NCBI RefSeq assembly: GCF_019083965.1
Contig: NZ_JAHRCY010000004.1
Coordinates: 451,236 to 515,235 of the forward strand
From: Catellatospora tritici
GTDB taxonomy: Bacteria > Actinomycetota > Actinomycetes > Mycobacteriales > Micromonosporaceae
DNA: 64,000 nt
Direction: 5' to 3'
Below, in pieces: positions 15,560-23,910 of the stretch; positions within the stretch are counted from its first letter, which is position 1; every line of letters begins with the position of its first letter. Under the pieces are notes generated by a model that worked only from the letters and a program-made list of their open reading frames with translations, had not been told where the DNA came from and did no database searches. The position numbers and the translations under genes are program-made.

Positions 15560-17071
15560 TCACCCACGACCCCGACGAGACCCAGCCCGGACCCACCCCC
15601 ACACCACCACCGCACCGACCAGCACCTGCACCCCGAACAACAACACCCGGTCGCCCGACCCACCCGACCACACCCACACCGACGGCAGCCCACCAGCCAC
15701 CACCACATCCCAGCCCGTCACCCACCACACGATCCAACCCGTCGGCACCCACGACCCCGACTGCGGCATCACCACCGGCACCGACGCATGATCCACCCAC
15801 CCCCGCCCCGCCAACCGCAGCACACCCACCGCCAACACCGGGGCCACCGCCACCCCGAACACCAGCCACCACCACGACCCCCACACACCCACCGCCACCA
15901 ACACCGCCGAAGCCGCAACCAGCCACCCCGCGGCCAACACCCCCGGCAGCACCAACCGCGCCGAGGCCACCGCCACACCACCCACCCCGAACAGCCGCCC
16001 CAACACCGCACTGCCCGCATCACGCCGTACCCCCGACGCACCCGCGCTCGCGGCCGACACCGCACCCGCCAGCAGCACCCCGGCCACCAGCAGCCGCAGC
16101 CCACCGACCGCGACCGCCAACACCCCTGGCACCGCCGCCCCCACCAACGACACCACCAGCCGGTGCGGCCGACGCCCCAGCATCCGCCAGTCCTGCCACG
16201 CCGGCGCCGCCCACACCGGCAACCAACCCGGCCACGGCCGCGACCGCAGCACCCGCCCCCGCCAGAACCCGTCCTCGACCACCCGCGACACGAACGACGG
16301 CTCCAACCCCACCGCCGCGTCCGTCACCACACCCCACCGCACCGACGCCGCCAACACCGCACCCGCCGGAAACACCGCCAGCCGCCACCACACCAGCGCC
16401 GCCACCACCAGCGCCGCCACCACCAACGCGGCCACCGCCACCACCAGCAGCCCCGGCCCGGACACCACCAGAGACCCGGCCCCGGACCACCCCGACCAGC
16501 CGGGCCACACCGCCGCCGCCGACCCGAACCCCACCGCCGCGACACCGGCCCCGACCGCCACCCGGCGCACCAGCGCACCCAGCCTGGCCGCCTGTGCCAG
16601 CACCGACAACCCGGCCACGCACACAGCCACCGCCGCACCCACCAGCGCCGCCACCCCGACCGGCCCCCACCCGTACGCGGGCAGACCCGCCGCCCAGCGC
16701 ACCAGCACCCCACCCAGCCCACCCACGACCACCGCGAGCGCACCCACCACCGCCACCGCACGCGTCAACACCGCGCGCCGGTCCAGGGGCGACAGCACCA
16801 ACCAGTAGGCGTCAGCGGGGGACAACGCCACCGGCCCCACCGCGAGCGCCACCGCGACCAACGCGGCCCCACCCGCCGCCACCAGCGACAACAACGCCGC
16901 CGCCCGATAGGGCGGCAACGGCGGCACCGACCGCCCCAACACCTCACCCAACGGGCCACCCACCAGCAGCGACCCGATCACCACCGCCGCGAGCAGCAGA
17001 TACCAGTCAGTCCAGCCCGGTCGCCGTCTGCCCGCACGCACCAGCGCCCGGACCTGCCCGACCGAACTCAT
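15560..17071 (-). CDS. DUF6297 ABC transporter permease
   Basis: The 503 aa polytopic membrane protein has about 10-12 hydrophobic segments rich in Val, Ala, Gly and Trp. A cytoplasmic segment near residues 280-320 (WQDWRMLGRRPHRL) is typical of ABC-2-like permeases. Its ATG overlaps the ATPase TGA (ATGA), so the two form an exporter. The substrate is unknown. The name DUF6297 is from recollection of the family seen next to such ATPases. Confidence 0.75.
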   Translation of the reverse strand: MSSVGQVRALVRAGRRRPGWTDWYLLLAAVVIGSLLVGGPLGEVLGRSVPPLPPYRAAALLSLVAAGGAALVAVALAVGPVALSPADAYWLVLSPLDRRAVLTRAVAVVGALAVVVGGLGGVLVRWAAGLPAYGWGPVGVAALVGAAVAVCVAGLSVLAQAARLGALVRRVAVGAGVAAVGFGSAAAVWPGWSGWSGAGSLVVSGPGLLVVAVAALVVAALVVAALVWWRLAVFPAGAVLAASVRWGVVTDAAVGLEPSFVSRVVEDGFWRGRVLRSRPWPGWLPVWAAPAWQDWRMLGRRPHRLVVSLVGAAVPGVLAVAVGGLRLLVAGVLLAGAVSAASAGASGVRRDAGSAVLGRLFGVGGVAVASARLVLPGVLAAGWLVAASAVLVAVGVWGSWWWLVFGVAVAPVLAVGVLRLAGRGWVDHASVPVVMPQSGSWVPTGWIVWWVTGWDVVVAGGLPSVWVWSGGSGDRVLLFGVQVLVGAVVVWGWVRAGSRRGRG

Positions 17072-17721
17072 CCCGCCACCACCGCAGCCGACAGGCGCCC
17101 CTGCGACATCGACAGCATCCGCGCCCCGGACCCCACCGCCAGCCCAGGATCATGTGTGGCCACCACCACCGTGCCCCCACCGTCGGCGTACGCCCGCAGC
17201 ATCCCCGCGACCACCCCACGGAACCGCTGATCCAGCTTCCGTTCCGGCTCGTCCAGTAGCAGCAGCCGACTCGGGCGCACCCACACCGCCGCCAGCGCCA
17301 ACCGCTGCCGCTGACCCGACGACAACGTCAACGGCGACGCGTCGGCATGCCCCACCAGCTCAAACAGTTCCAGTACCTCGGCCACCGACGCCAACGGCTC
17401 GGCCAGCGGCTCATGCGTCAACCGGACGAGGTCCAAGTGCTCGCGGGCGGTCAGCCCCGGATACCAGGCGGGCTCCTCGGCGACCAGGCCGACGGCGCGC
17501 CAGAACCCGGGCCCTGCGTCGGGCGGCGCACCCCACACGGAGATCGTTCCGGCGGTGGGGGAGAGCAGCCCGGAAAGGCACCGCAGCAGCGTCGACTTGC
17601 CGGTGCCGTTCACTCCGGACAACGCGACGATCTCACCCTCGTCGACGGTCAGATCCAAACGGTCCAGGACCGTACGCGACCCCAGCCGCACCGACACACC
17701 AGAAGCCATCACAGCCGACAC
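17068..17721 (-). CDS. ABC transporter ATP-binding protein
   Basis: The protein (about 217 aa) has a complete nucleotide-binding domain: Walker A SGVNGTGKST, Q-loop region VAEEPAWYP, signature LSSGQRQRLALA, Walker B RLLLLDEPERKLD and a switch-His VATHD. The residue after Walker B is E as expected, so it should be active. GTG 17721 is chosen because TACCGT lies 6 bases upstream, which argues against the longer frame beginning at 17859 in the AT-rich island. Confidence 0.92.
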   Translation of the reverse strand: MSAVMASGVSVRLGSRTVLDRLDLTVDEGEIVALSGVNGTGKSTLLRCLSGLLSPTAGTISVWGAPPDAGPGFWRAVGLVAEEPAWYPGLTAREHLDLVRLTHEPLAEPLASVAEVLELFELVGHADASPLTLSSGQRQRLALAAVWVRPSRLLLLDEPERKLDQRFRGVVAGMLRAYADGGGTVVVATHDPGLAVGSGARMLSMSQGRLSAAVVAG

Positions 17722-17727
17722 CGCGCC

Positions 17728-17733
17728 ACGGTA
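17728..17733 (-). promoter_or_regulatory. -10 box of the ABC exporter operon
   Basis: TACCGT on the minus strand is 6 bases before GTG 17721, predicting a leaderless transcript. The unusual AT-rich segment (17786-17910) lies 50 bp further upstream. Confidence 0.5.
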
Positions 17734-17785
17734 GCCGAACCGGTCCGGGTGCTGCCCGGCGCATCGAGCGCGGGCACGACCATCC

Positions 17786-17910
17786 CGGTTAATTACAGGA
17801 TTGCGATTATCGGTAATCCAATAATCAAAAAACGGCTCCAGGACGGGAATCTCGCTCATAAATTAGCAACACCATAATGACAGTTATGTTGTGACTAAGA
17901 TTTACGGCTT
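17786..17910. other. AT-rich intergenic island with inverted repeats
   Basis: Within the 470 bp gap 17722-18191 this 125 bp stretch is about 40 percent GC against more than 70 percent around it. It holds GATTA-TCGG-TAATC (17805-17818) and CATAA-TGACAG-TTATG (17873-17888), plus an A6 run. The remainder of the gap (17911-18191) is GC-rich with no supportable gene; an open frame at 17950-18195 looks non-coding. The island may be a regulator-binding region or a remnant of transferred DNA. Confidence 0.6.
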
Positions 17911-18191
17911 CCGGACCGGGTCGAACCAGTCCGGTGAGCCGCGGATCCGGTGGGAGGACTCGAAAACGTCGGTGAGACACCGCGCGGCGGCGCCAGCGGG
18001 CGTCCAGAACCCCGGTGTCCGAAGTGCTCCCCGGGTGCCGAGCGAACCAGGATGATCCGAATGCTGACCCGCGCCTCACATATGCCCTCTGACCTGCGCA
18101 AACGCCCTGAGAGCCCCGCTGAGCCACGTTTGTGGCCAGGTCTGATGTCGGAGGTGGACGCAAAAGGCCTGGAAGACAGGTCTGCGCGGTT

Positions 18192-19124
18192 CTAGCGGGC
18201 GTACCGGCGGATGCCGCCCCGCCCGTCGGGCTGCAGCCATGTCCCGTCGCCGACCAGATCGACGTCGTAGAGGTCGTCGACCTCCACCTGCCAGCGGCCG
18301 AGCACTTCCCGAGCCGAGACGTCGACCAGGTGGTGCTCGAACCATTCGTCGCCGGTGTCCTCGTCCTCGCCGTACAGGACCACGACGGCGGTGCGGTCGT
18401 CCAGGTAGCCGCCCGTCCACTCGACCACGGCCTCTTCACGCCGCTCGCCGAAGTCGGCCGGCGTCAACCGGAACAGTTCGACGCTGTCCGGGTACGTGTG
18501 GAACGAGACGTTCTCCTGGAGTCCGTGGTCGACGGTCATGAAGGTCGCGCCGTCTGGCGCCATGCCGATCAGGCAGCGGTCGCGCCACGGGAACTCGTGC
18601 ACCTCGAGCCGGTCGGCGTCGAGCCGACAGCGCAGCAGGACCACTCCGTCCTGCCCCTCCCCTATATCGATGATCATCTCGCCGCCGGGATGTGGCTCGA
18701 GACCGGCGCCATGTCCGGCGCTCGGTACCGCCGCCTGCGCCAGCACGACACCCCCGGCGTCGACGACCATGATCCGGTCGGTTCGGGACCGGTGGGTCAT
18801 GGCGTCGGGTACGTACACCCACAGCCGTTCGCCGTCGGTTTCGAAGGCGCACGACGTATAGGCGCCGCCGTGGTTGCCGTTGGGACGGCCTAATTCGAGT
18901 CGCCAGCGGACAGTGCCGTCGGCGTCGAGGCGGACCACCTCGGCCTCCGTCGCGTACGCCAGGCCGTGCAGAGCCGGGTGGGTCGCGTGCCCGTGCAGCT
19001 TGTCGATCGGCTGCGGTGGGGTGACGGTCAGCGTGGGGGCGAGTGGCGTGCCGACGCGATGACGTGCCAGGTCATAGAGGTGGAAGGCGCCTTCGACGTA
19101 GCGGCTCTGGACGAGGTTGGTCAC
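18192..19124 (-). CDS. hypothetical beta-propeller-like protein
   Basis: The 310 aa protein has no recognised family. Repeating beta-strand patterns separated by turns suggest a WD40/PQQ-like propeller (VVRLDADGTVRW, RIMVVDAGGVVLAQA, LRCRLDADRLEVHEF, FMTVDHGL, DGRGGIRRYAR). There is no signal peptide, so it is probably cytoplasmic. TAGAGT is 7 bases before GTG 19124, fixing the start. It is divergent from the HIT gene with a 40 bp gap. Confidence 0.6.
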   Translation of the reverse strand: MTNLVQSRYVEGAFHLYDLARHRVGTPLAPTLTVTPPQPIDKLHGHATHPALHGLAYATEAEVVRLDADGTVRWRLELGRPNGNHGGAYTSCAFETDGERLWVYVPDAMTHRSRTDRIMVVDAGGVVLAQAAVPSAGHGAGLEPHPGGEMIIDIGEGQDGVVLLRCRLDADRLEVHEFPWRDRCLIGMAPDGATFMTVDHGLQENVSFHTYPDSVELFRLTPADFGERREEAVVEWTGGYLDDRTAVVVLYGEDEDTGDEWFEHHLVDVSAREVLGRWQVEVDDLYDVDLVGDGTWLQPDGRGGIRRYAR

Positions 19125-19164
19125 CGGGGTGACTCTAGTGGTCGGTCTCCCCCTTGGAGTGAGC

Positions 19165-19632
19165 GTGTACAACCACCGACCCGACGGCTACCGATGTCCG
19201 TTCTGCCTGCTGGTCGCCGGTGGTGGCGACGAACTGAGCGGTCCGCCGGACGTCGTCCGGCGCACGGCGACGGCTGTCGCGCTGATCTCACCACGGTGGT
19301 GGCCGCACAACCATGGCCATGTCCTGGTGGTGCCCACCGCGCACGTCGAGAATCTGTACGACCTGCCGCCGCGATACGGCCACGGGGTGCACGACCTGGT
19401 GCGGGAGGTGGCGATCGCGATCCGTGCGACCTACGGGTGTGCGGGCACCTCGGTGCGTCAGCACAACGAACCCGCGGGCAACCAGGACGTGTGGCACCAC
19501 CACGTGCACGTGTTCGCCCGGTACGCCGGTGACGACCTGTACCGGCTCCCGCCGTTGCCGGGCTACGCGTCGGCCGAACAGCGGCTGCCGTATGCGCGTC
19601 GACTGCGGGCCTACTTCGACACGGCGGGCTGA
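19165..19632 (+). CDS. HIT-family hydrolase
   Basis: The 155 aa histidine-triad protein has an N-terminal CPFC zinc-knuckle-like pair, HNHGHVLVVPTAHVENLYDLP, QHNEPAGNQDVWHHHVHVFARY (the HxHxHxx active site as HHHVHVF) and LPYARRLRAYF. The family hydrolyses nucleotide phosphoramidates or dinucleoside polyphosphates. The start is GTG 19165 with GGAG 5 bases upstream; GTG 19159 is too close to that site. Confidence 0.85.
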   Translation: MYNHRPDGYRCPFCLLVAGGGDELSGPPDVVRRTATAVALISPRWWPHNHGHVLVVPTAHVENLYDLPPRYGHGVHDLVREVAIAIRATYGCAGTSVRQHNEPAGNQDVWHHHVHVFARYAGDDLYRLPPLPGYASAEQRLPYARRLRAYFDTAG

Positions 19633-19699
19633 CCGGCGGGATTTCGCTGGCCTGATGCGGTCCGGGCGGTCAGTCTGGACGCGGCGAAGGGCGGTGGGC

Positions 19700-20128
19700 A
19701 TGGCGCGGCGAAGGGCGGCGGCGGTGATCGTACGGGACGGGCATGTGCTGATGGTGCGCGAGCGGGGACGGGGTCCGTTGGGGCGCCATGACGGGGTGGA
19801 GTACTGGACGTTGCCCGGCGGTGGGATCGCGTCCGGCGAGTCGGCCGAGGACGCGGTGGTCCGGGAGGTGGCCGAGGAGGTCGGGTTGACGGTGGTGTCG
19901 GTGCGGCACCTGGCGGACCTGCCGTTCCCGTCGGGGCCGACGGCGGTGTTCGCGGTCGAGGTGGCGCCGGGTGAGCCGGTGTTGGGTGCGGAGGACTACG
20001 GCTGTGACTGTCCGATGATGGTGGGCCTGGACTGGGTTCCGTTGCCGCAGGTGGTGCCGTGGTCGGGCGGGTTCCCGATCGCGCCGATGATCGTGGCGTG
20101 GCCGGTCGGGGGTGTCGCCGAGGGCTGA
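19700..20128 (+). CDS. Nudix hydrolase
   Basis: The 142 aa single-domain Nudix enzyme has an intact box, GGGIASGESAEDAVVREVAEEVGL, carrying REVAEE for metal binding. It follows HVLMVRERG and EYWTLPGG. The substrate is unknown (a nucleoside diphosphate derivative). ATG 19700 is the likeliest start, but GTG 19694 is in frame. It converges with the Clp-N gene. Confidence 0.88.
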   Translation: MARRRAAAVIVRDGHVLMVRERGRGPLGRHDGVEYWTLPGGGIASGESAEDAVVREVAEEVGLTVVSVRHLADLPFPSGPTAVFAVEVAPGEPVLGAEDYGCDCPMMVGLDWVPLPQVVPWSGGFPIAPMIVAWPVGGVAEG

Positions 20129-20171
20129 GTGTGCGGTGGTCGCGGCGCCGGCTGCCGCGACGGGTCGCTGT

Positions 20172-20768
20172 TCAGCTGGCCGGTCCGCTGCGTTCGGCGA
20201 TGGCGGTCTCGGTGCTGCGGCGCAGCTCGCGCAGGTCCACTCCGGCGTCGGTGAGGACTTTGGCGGCCAGGCCTTGTTGCTCGCGGATGATGCCGAGCAG
20301 CAGGTGTTCGGTGCCGATGTGGTTGTGGTGCAGGCGGATGGCTTCGCGTAGGGCGAGTTCGAGGACGACCTTGGCGCGGGGGCCGAAGCGGCCGGTTCGT
20401 GGTTCGGTGCGGCGGCCGAACAGGCCGCGTTTGGGTTTGGGTGGTGCGGGGTCGAGGGCGCCTGGGCCGAAGGTCTCTTCGAGTCTGGTGCGGACGGCTT
20501 CGAGGTCGATGCCGATGGCTTCGAGGGCGGCGACGTCGCCGGGGCCGAAGGGTGCGATGGTGCCGACGAGGCGGGTGACGGCGGCGGTGGTGGTGGCGTG
20601 GTCGAGTCCGGCGGTGGTGAGGATTTCGTAGGCGGTGCCGGACTCGGGGCGTAGCAGGGCGAGTAGTAGGTGTTCGGTGCCGATCTGGGGGTGGCCGAGT
20701 TGTCTGGCTTCGGTGCGGGCGGCCAGGACGGTGGTGCGGGCGGCGGTGGTGAATCGTTCGAGCATCAT
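20172..20768 (-). CDS. Clp N-terminal (double Clp-N) domain protein
   Basis: The 198 aa protein has two Clp-N repeats: LERFTTAARTTVLAARTEARQLGHPQIGTEHLLLALL at the N-terminus and ALREAIRLHHNHIGTEHLLLGIIREQQGLAAKVL at 138-172. A basic Pro/Lys linker separates them. It lacks the AAA+ modules, so it is not a ClpC unfoldase; an adaptor or substrate-binding role is inferred. The ATG overlaps the stop of the HTH gene, so the two are co-translated. Confidence 0.88.
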   Translation of the reverse strand: MMLERFTTAARTTVLAARTEARQLGHPQIGTEHLLLALLRPESGTAYEILTTAGLDHATTTAAVTRLVGTIAPFGPGDVAALEAIGIDLEAVRTRLEETFGPGALDPAPPKPKRGLFGRRTEPRTGRFGPRAKVVLELALREAIRLHHNHIGTEHLLLGIIREQQGLAAKVLTDAGVDLRELRRSTETAIAERSGPAS

Positions 20769-21001
20769 TTGTCCCGTCGGTCGGTGTCGGGCCAGCGGCC
20801 GGCGTGTTTCTTGTGGACGGCCTGGCGGCTGACTTCGAGTGCGTCGGCTATTTCCTGCCAGGACCAGCCTTGTTTGCGGGCGTTGCCGACCTGCAGGATT
20901 TCGAGGGTTTCCAGTAGGCGGCGTAGGGCGAGCACCGCGCGTAGGCCGGTTCCGGGGTCGGGGCTGCCTGCGGCGGCGGCCAGTTTGGTGGCGTCGCTCA
21001 T
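20765..21001 (-). CDS. small HTH regulator paired with Clp-N protein
   Basis: The 78 aa DNA-binding protein has a sigma-4-like helix-turn-helix at the C-terminus (GWSWQEIADALEVSRQAVHKKHAGRW) after an amphipathic helix (LRRLLETLEILQVGNARKQ). ATG 21001 is chosen because a near-perfect promoter (TTGACA-17-TACATT) ends 6 bases upstream. It probably autoregulates through the palindromes that overlap this promoter. Confidence 0.85.
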   Translation of the reverse strand: MSDATKLAAAAGSPDPGTGLRAVLALRRLLETLEILQVGNARKQGWSWQEIADALEVSRQAVHKKHAGRWPDTDRRDK

Positions 21002-21003
21002 GG

Positions 21004-21047
21004 TGTCAATGTAGGTTGACAGCACGGCCCTGTCAACTCAAGTTGAC
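21004..21047 (-). promoter_or_regulatory. promoter and operator array of the HTH/Clp-N operon
   Basis: On the minus strand the -35 is TTGACA (21036-21031) and the -10 is TACATT (21013-21008), with a 17 bp spacer and 6 bases to the ATG. Overlaid are alternating TGTCAA/TTGACA half-sites: TGTCAA at 21004, GTTGACAG/CTGTCAAC at 21015-21037 (7 bp spacer), and GTCAACT-CA-AGTTGAC at 21032-21047. The arrangement suggests cooperative repression. Confidence 0.7.
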
Positions 21048-21147
21048 GAACTCTGATGGGATAAATATCACCGTATACAGCGTTCGGCTCCGTTTTATCC
21101 GTTATCTGGGTGGTGTTGCCCGACCCTCGAAGCACTGGACGGAACGA

Positions 21148-22842
21148 ATGAAGCTGGCCCTGCCCGGCCGCCTGCGACCACCGCTGTCCCGCCTGCGGCT
21201 GCCTCGCCTACGCCCGCCGCGGCTGCGTACCGTCGTCGACCTGAGCCTGTGGGGGGTGGTCGCCGCGGTCGTGTTCTTCACCTTCCGCCACCGGCTGCTG
21301 CACTCCCCCGGCCAGGTCCTCGACAACGACGACGGCATCTACTGGCAGACCGCCCTGGCCGTGGCCGACGGGCACAAGCCGTACTCGGAGGTGTTCCACG
21401 CCCAACCGCCGCTGTTCGCGTGGCTGCTGGCGCAGCCGTTCCACTGGCACGCCGACGACCTGGCCGCCGGTGAGCTTGCCGGCCGGTGGCTGATGGTCGG
21501 GTTCGCGCTGCTGCTGGTCGTGGCGGTGGCCGGGATCGCGGCGACCGTGCGCGGGCCGCGAGCCGGGATGCTCGCGGCGCTGGGGGTCGCCGCGGTGCCG
21601 CTGATCCAGCTGTTCAGTTACCAGTTCGGCGCGGACGTGCCGACCGCGGCACTGGGCGGGATGGCGCTGCTGTGCGCGCTGCGGGCCCGGATCTGCTCGC
21701 GGCGGTGGGCGCGATGGTGGTGGTTGGGCGCCGGGGCGATGCTGGCACTGGCGGTGCTGGTGAAGTTGATGGCGATCGTGTTCGTGCCGCCGCTGCTGGT
21801 GGCGTGGCTGGTGTCGCGGCCGCTGCACCGGCCGGGCACCGAGCAGGCCCAATCGCCGTGGCGGCAGGACAATCCAAGGCGGTGGCGGGCGGCGGCGCTG
21901 GCGTGGCTGCGGCGTACTGCTGCAGCCGGGGCGTGGCTGGGGCTGGGCTTCGCCGCGACGGTCGCCGGGGTGCTGGTGTGGCTGTCGCCGCCGAAGCAGG
22001 CCTGGGACCAGGTGTTCGGGTTCCATGTGGCGGCCGCCGAGCACCGGCCCGCGCCGGACCTCGTCGGGTTCGTGACCTCGGGTGGGCCGTACGCAATGCC
22101 GCTGCTGGTGGCGACCGGGGTCGCGGCGCTGGTGGCGGTGTGCTGGCCCGCGGGGGTGGTGCGCCGGACCGGGGTCGTGGCGCTGGTGCTGTGGGCGGGC
22201 GCGGTGGTGCCGTTCGAGTACCTGCACCACCCCACGTTCAAGCACCATCTGCCGATGTTCATGGGGGCGTGGGCGGCGGTGCTGGCCGTGGCGGTGGCGA
22301 GCCTGTGGTCGGGGTTGCGACTGCGGCGGCTGGGCGCGGTGACGGCCGCGGTGGTGCTGGCCGGGGCGTGGGCGTGTGTGTGGCAGGCCCGCAACCGGGA
22401 GATCGGGCCGTACCCGACGCCGACGGCGGTGGAGGCGTGCGTGCGGCGGCTGCCGCACGACCTGCGGGTGGTCACCGACGACCAGGAAATGATCTCGCGG
22501 GCCGGGCTGCGTACCGTGCCGTGGCTGGCCGACACCTCGCACGTGCGGCTGGACTCCGGGCGGCTGTCCGATGCGGAGGTGATCGCCGCGGCCAAGGCCG
22601 CCGACGCGGTGTTCCTGTCCACGGGGCGGTTGAAGAAGCGGCCGGATGCGGTCACGTGGATCCGCGAGCACTATCCGGTGCTGTACCGCAGTGGGAAGTA
22701 CGAGTTGTACGTACGTGACCGGGAGCTGGTGGCGTGGTGTGTGGGCAAGGTGGGGGCCCCGGCGCAGGTGCTGTTCGAGCCGAAGCCGCAGGTTCCGGCG
22801 CCGACGGCGCCGGGCGCGGGCGCCGACGGCGCGGGAACCTGA
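21148..22842 (+). CDS. GT-C glycosyltransferase family 39-like membrane protein
   Basis: The 564 aa protein has an Arg/Pro/Leu-rich N-terminus, a first membrane helix (LSLWGVVAAVVFFTF), then the luminal DNDDGIYWQTALAVADGHKPY loop, whose acidic residues are typical of the catalytic site of ArnT/PMT-type GT-C enzymes. About 9-10 further helices follow and then a soluble tail (from about 430). The ending is Pro/Ala/Gly-rich. It likely uses polyprenyl-phosphate sugars. An AT-rich leader (21050-21147) precedes the ATG. Confidence 0.8.
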   Translation: MKLALPGRLRPPLSRLRLPRLRPPRLRTVVDLSLWGVVAAVVFFTFRHRLLHSPGQVLDNDDGIYWQTALAVADGHKPYSEVFHAQPPLFAWLLAQPFHWHADDLAAGELAGRWLMVGFALLLVVAVAGIAATVRGPRAGMLAALGVAAVPLIQLFSYQFGADVPTAALGGMALLCALRARICSRRWARWWWLGAGAMLALAVLVKLMAIVFVPPLLVAWLVSRPLHRPGTEQAQSPWRQDNPRRWRAAALAWLRRTAAAGAWLGLGFAATVAGVLVWLSPPKQAWDQVFGFHVAAAEHRPAPDLVGFVTSGGPYAMPLLVATGVAALVAVCWPAGVVRRTGVVALVLWAGAVVPFEYLHHPTFKHHLPMFMGAWAAVLAVAVASLWSGLRLRRLGAVTAAVVLAGAWACVWQARNREIGPYPTPTAVEACVRRLPHDLRVVTDDQEMISRAGLRTVPWLADTSHVRLDSGRLSDAEVIAAAKAADAVFLSTGRLKKRPDAVTWIREHYPVLYRSGKYELYVRDRELVAWCVGKVGAPAQVLFEPKPQVPAPTAPGAGADGAGT

Positions 22843-22873
22843 TCGGGTCGGGGGTCGGGTAGCCTTGCGCGCT

Positions 22874-23788
22874 ATGAGCAGACCGGCAGGAGACGCTGAG
22901 GACCCGCTTGACCGGCTGGCGGCCGAAGAGGACTGGACGAAACGGGTCCGGGACGTGGAGAACGAGGTCGTGCGGGGGCGGCGGATGCGGGCGCTGCGTC
23001 CGTCGCGGCTGGGTCGGTCGGGGCGTTCGGGTGAGCGGGGTGGTATCTCGCTGCTGTTCCTGGCGCTGGTGGCGGTGACGGTCGGCACCGGGGTGCTGAT
23101 GTGGACGGGCGTCGGCCCGGCGGGGCCGCTGGTGTTCGTGTTCACGCTGGCCGGTTGGCTGGTGACGTTGTGTCTGCACGAGTTCTCGCACGCGCTGGCG
23201 GCGCACCGCGGCGGTGACCACACGGTGGTGGAGAAGGGGTATCTGCGGCTTGATCTGCGCCGGTATGGCCATCCGGTGCTGACGTGGGTGCTGCCGCTGC
23301 TGTTTTTGGTGATGGGCGGGCTGCCGCTGCCCGGTGGGGCGGTGCTGATCGAGACGCACCGGCTGCGGAACAGGTTCCGGGATTCGCTGGTGTCGGCGGC
23401 CGGGCCCGCGATCAACGTGGCCGCGGCGGTGCTGCTGCTGTTCGTGGCGGGCACGTTCGGGCCGTTCTTCGTGTTCGACGCCCCGCCCGCGCAGGCGGTG
23501 TTCTGGGGTGCGCTGACGTTGATGGCGTATCTGCAGGTCGCGACGGCGTTGCTGAACCTGTTGCCGGTGCCGGGCCTGGACGGGTACGGGATCATCGAGC
23601 CGTACCTGCCGCCGAACGCGCGCCGTACCGGGGAGAGGATCAAACCGTTCGGGCTGATCCTGGTGTTCGTGCTGCTGTACGTGCTGCGGGGCCCGTTCGG
23701 TGAGCTGACCTCGTTCATCATGCACGCGTCCGGGGCGCCGATCAACGGTGCTTTCTACGGGTTCATGCTGTTCCGGTTCTGGCAGTAG
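22874..23788 (+). CDS. site-2 protease family protein (M50)
   Basis: The 304 aa intramembrane metalloprotease has HEFSHA (HExxH) in a membrane helix near residue 102 and LLPVPGLDGYGI near 236 providing the third zinc ligand. SLVSAAGPAINVAAAVLLL lies between them. About six hydrophobic segments are present; the N-terminal 55 residues are charged and cytoplasmic. The substrate is unknown. TAGCCT is 8 bases before ATG 22874. Confidence 0.9.
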   Translation: MSRPAGDAEDPLDRLAAEEDWTKRVRDVENEVVRGRRMRALRPSRLGRSGRSGERGGISLLFLALVAVTVGTGVLMWTGVGPAGPLVFVFTLAGWLVTLCLHEFSHALAAHRGGDHTVVEKGYLRLDLRRYGHPVLTWVLPLLFLVMGGLPLPGGAVLIETHRLRNRFRDSLVSAAGPAINVAAAVLLLFVAGTFGPFFVFDAPPAQAVFWGALTLMAYLQVATALLNLLPVPGLDGYGIIEPYLPPNARRTGERIKPFGLILVFVLLYVLRGPFGELTSFIMHASGAPINGAFYGFMLFRFWQ

Positions 23789-23910
23789 CGTCTCGACCGG
23801 GCGGCGGGTGCGGGTCGGCTGACCGGTGGAAGCGATGCTCGACGCGGCGCGGCTAGGCTGCGCCGCGTCAGGGTCCGCCGCTCCGGGCCGCGGTCTGTCG
23901 TGGACGAAAG

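Noticed and set aside
14441..17230. A 929-codon open frame on the plus strand
   Set aside because: It is antisense to spo0M and the DUF6297 permease, is almost only Arg/His/Pro/Thr, and has no domain; it is a GC-bias shadow.
17722..17859. Longer start for the ABC ATPase
   Set aside because: It would begin in the AT-rich island and skip the -10 box at 17728-17733; ATPase homology begins after GTG 17721.
17950..18195. 81-codon plus-strand open frame
   Set aside because: No SD site, no family, and codon composition unlike neighbouring genes.
21208..23745. An 845-codon open frame on the minus strand
   Set aside because: It is opposite to the GT-C and site-2 protease genes, with Arg/Pro/Gln-rich low-complexity translation and no start signal.
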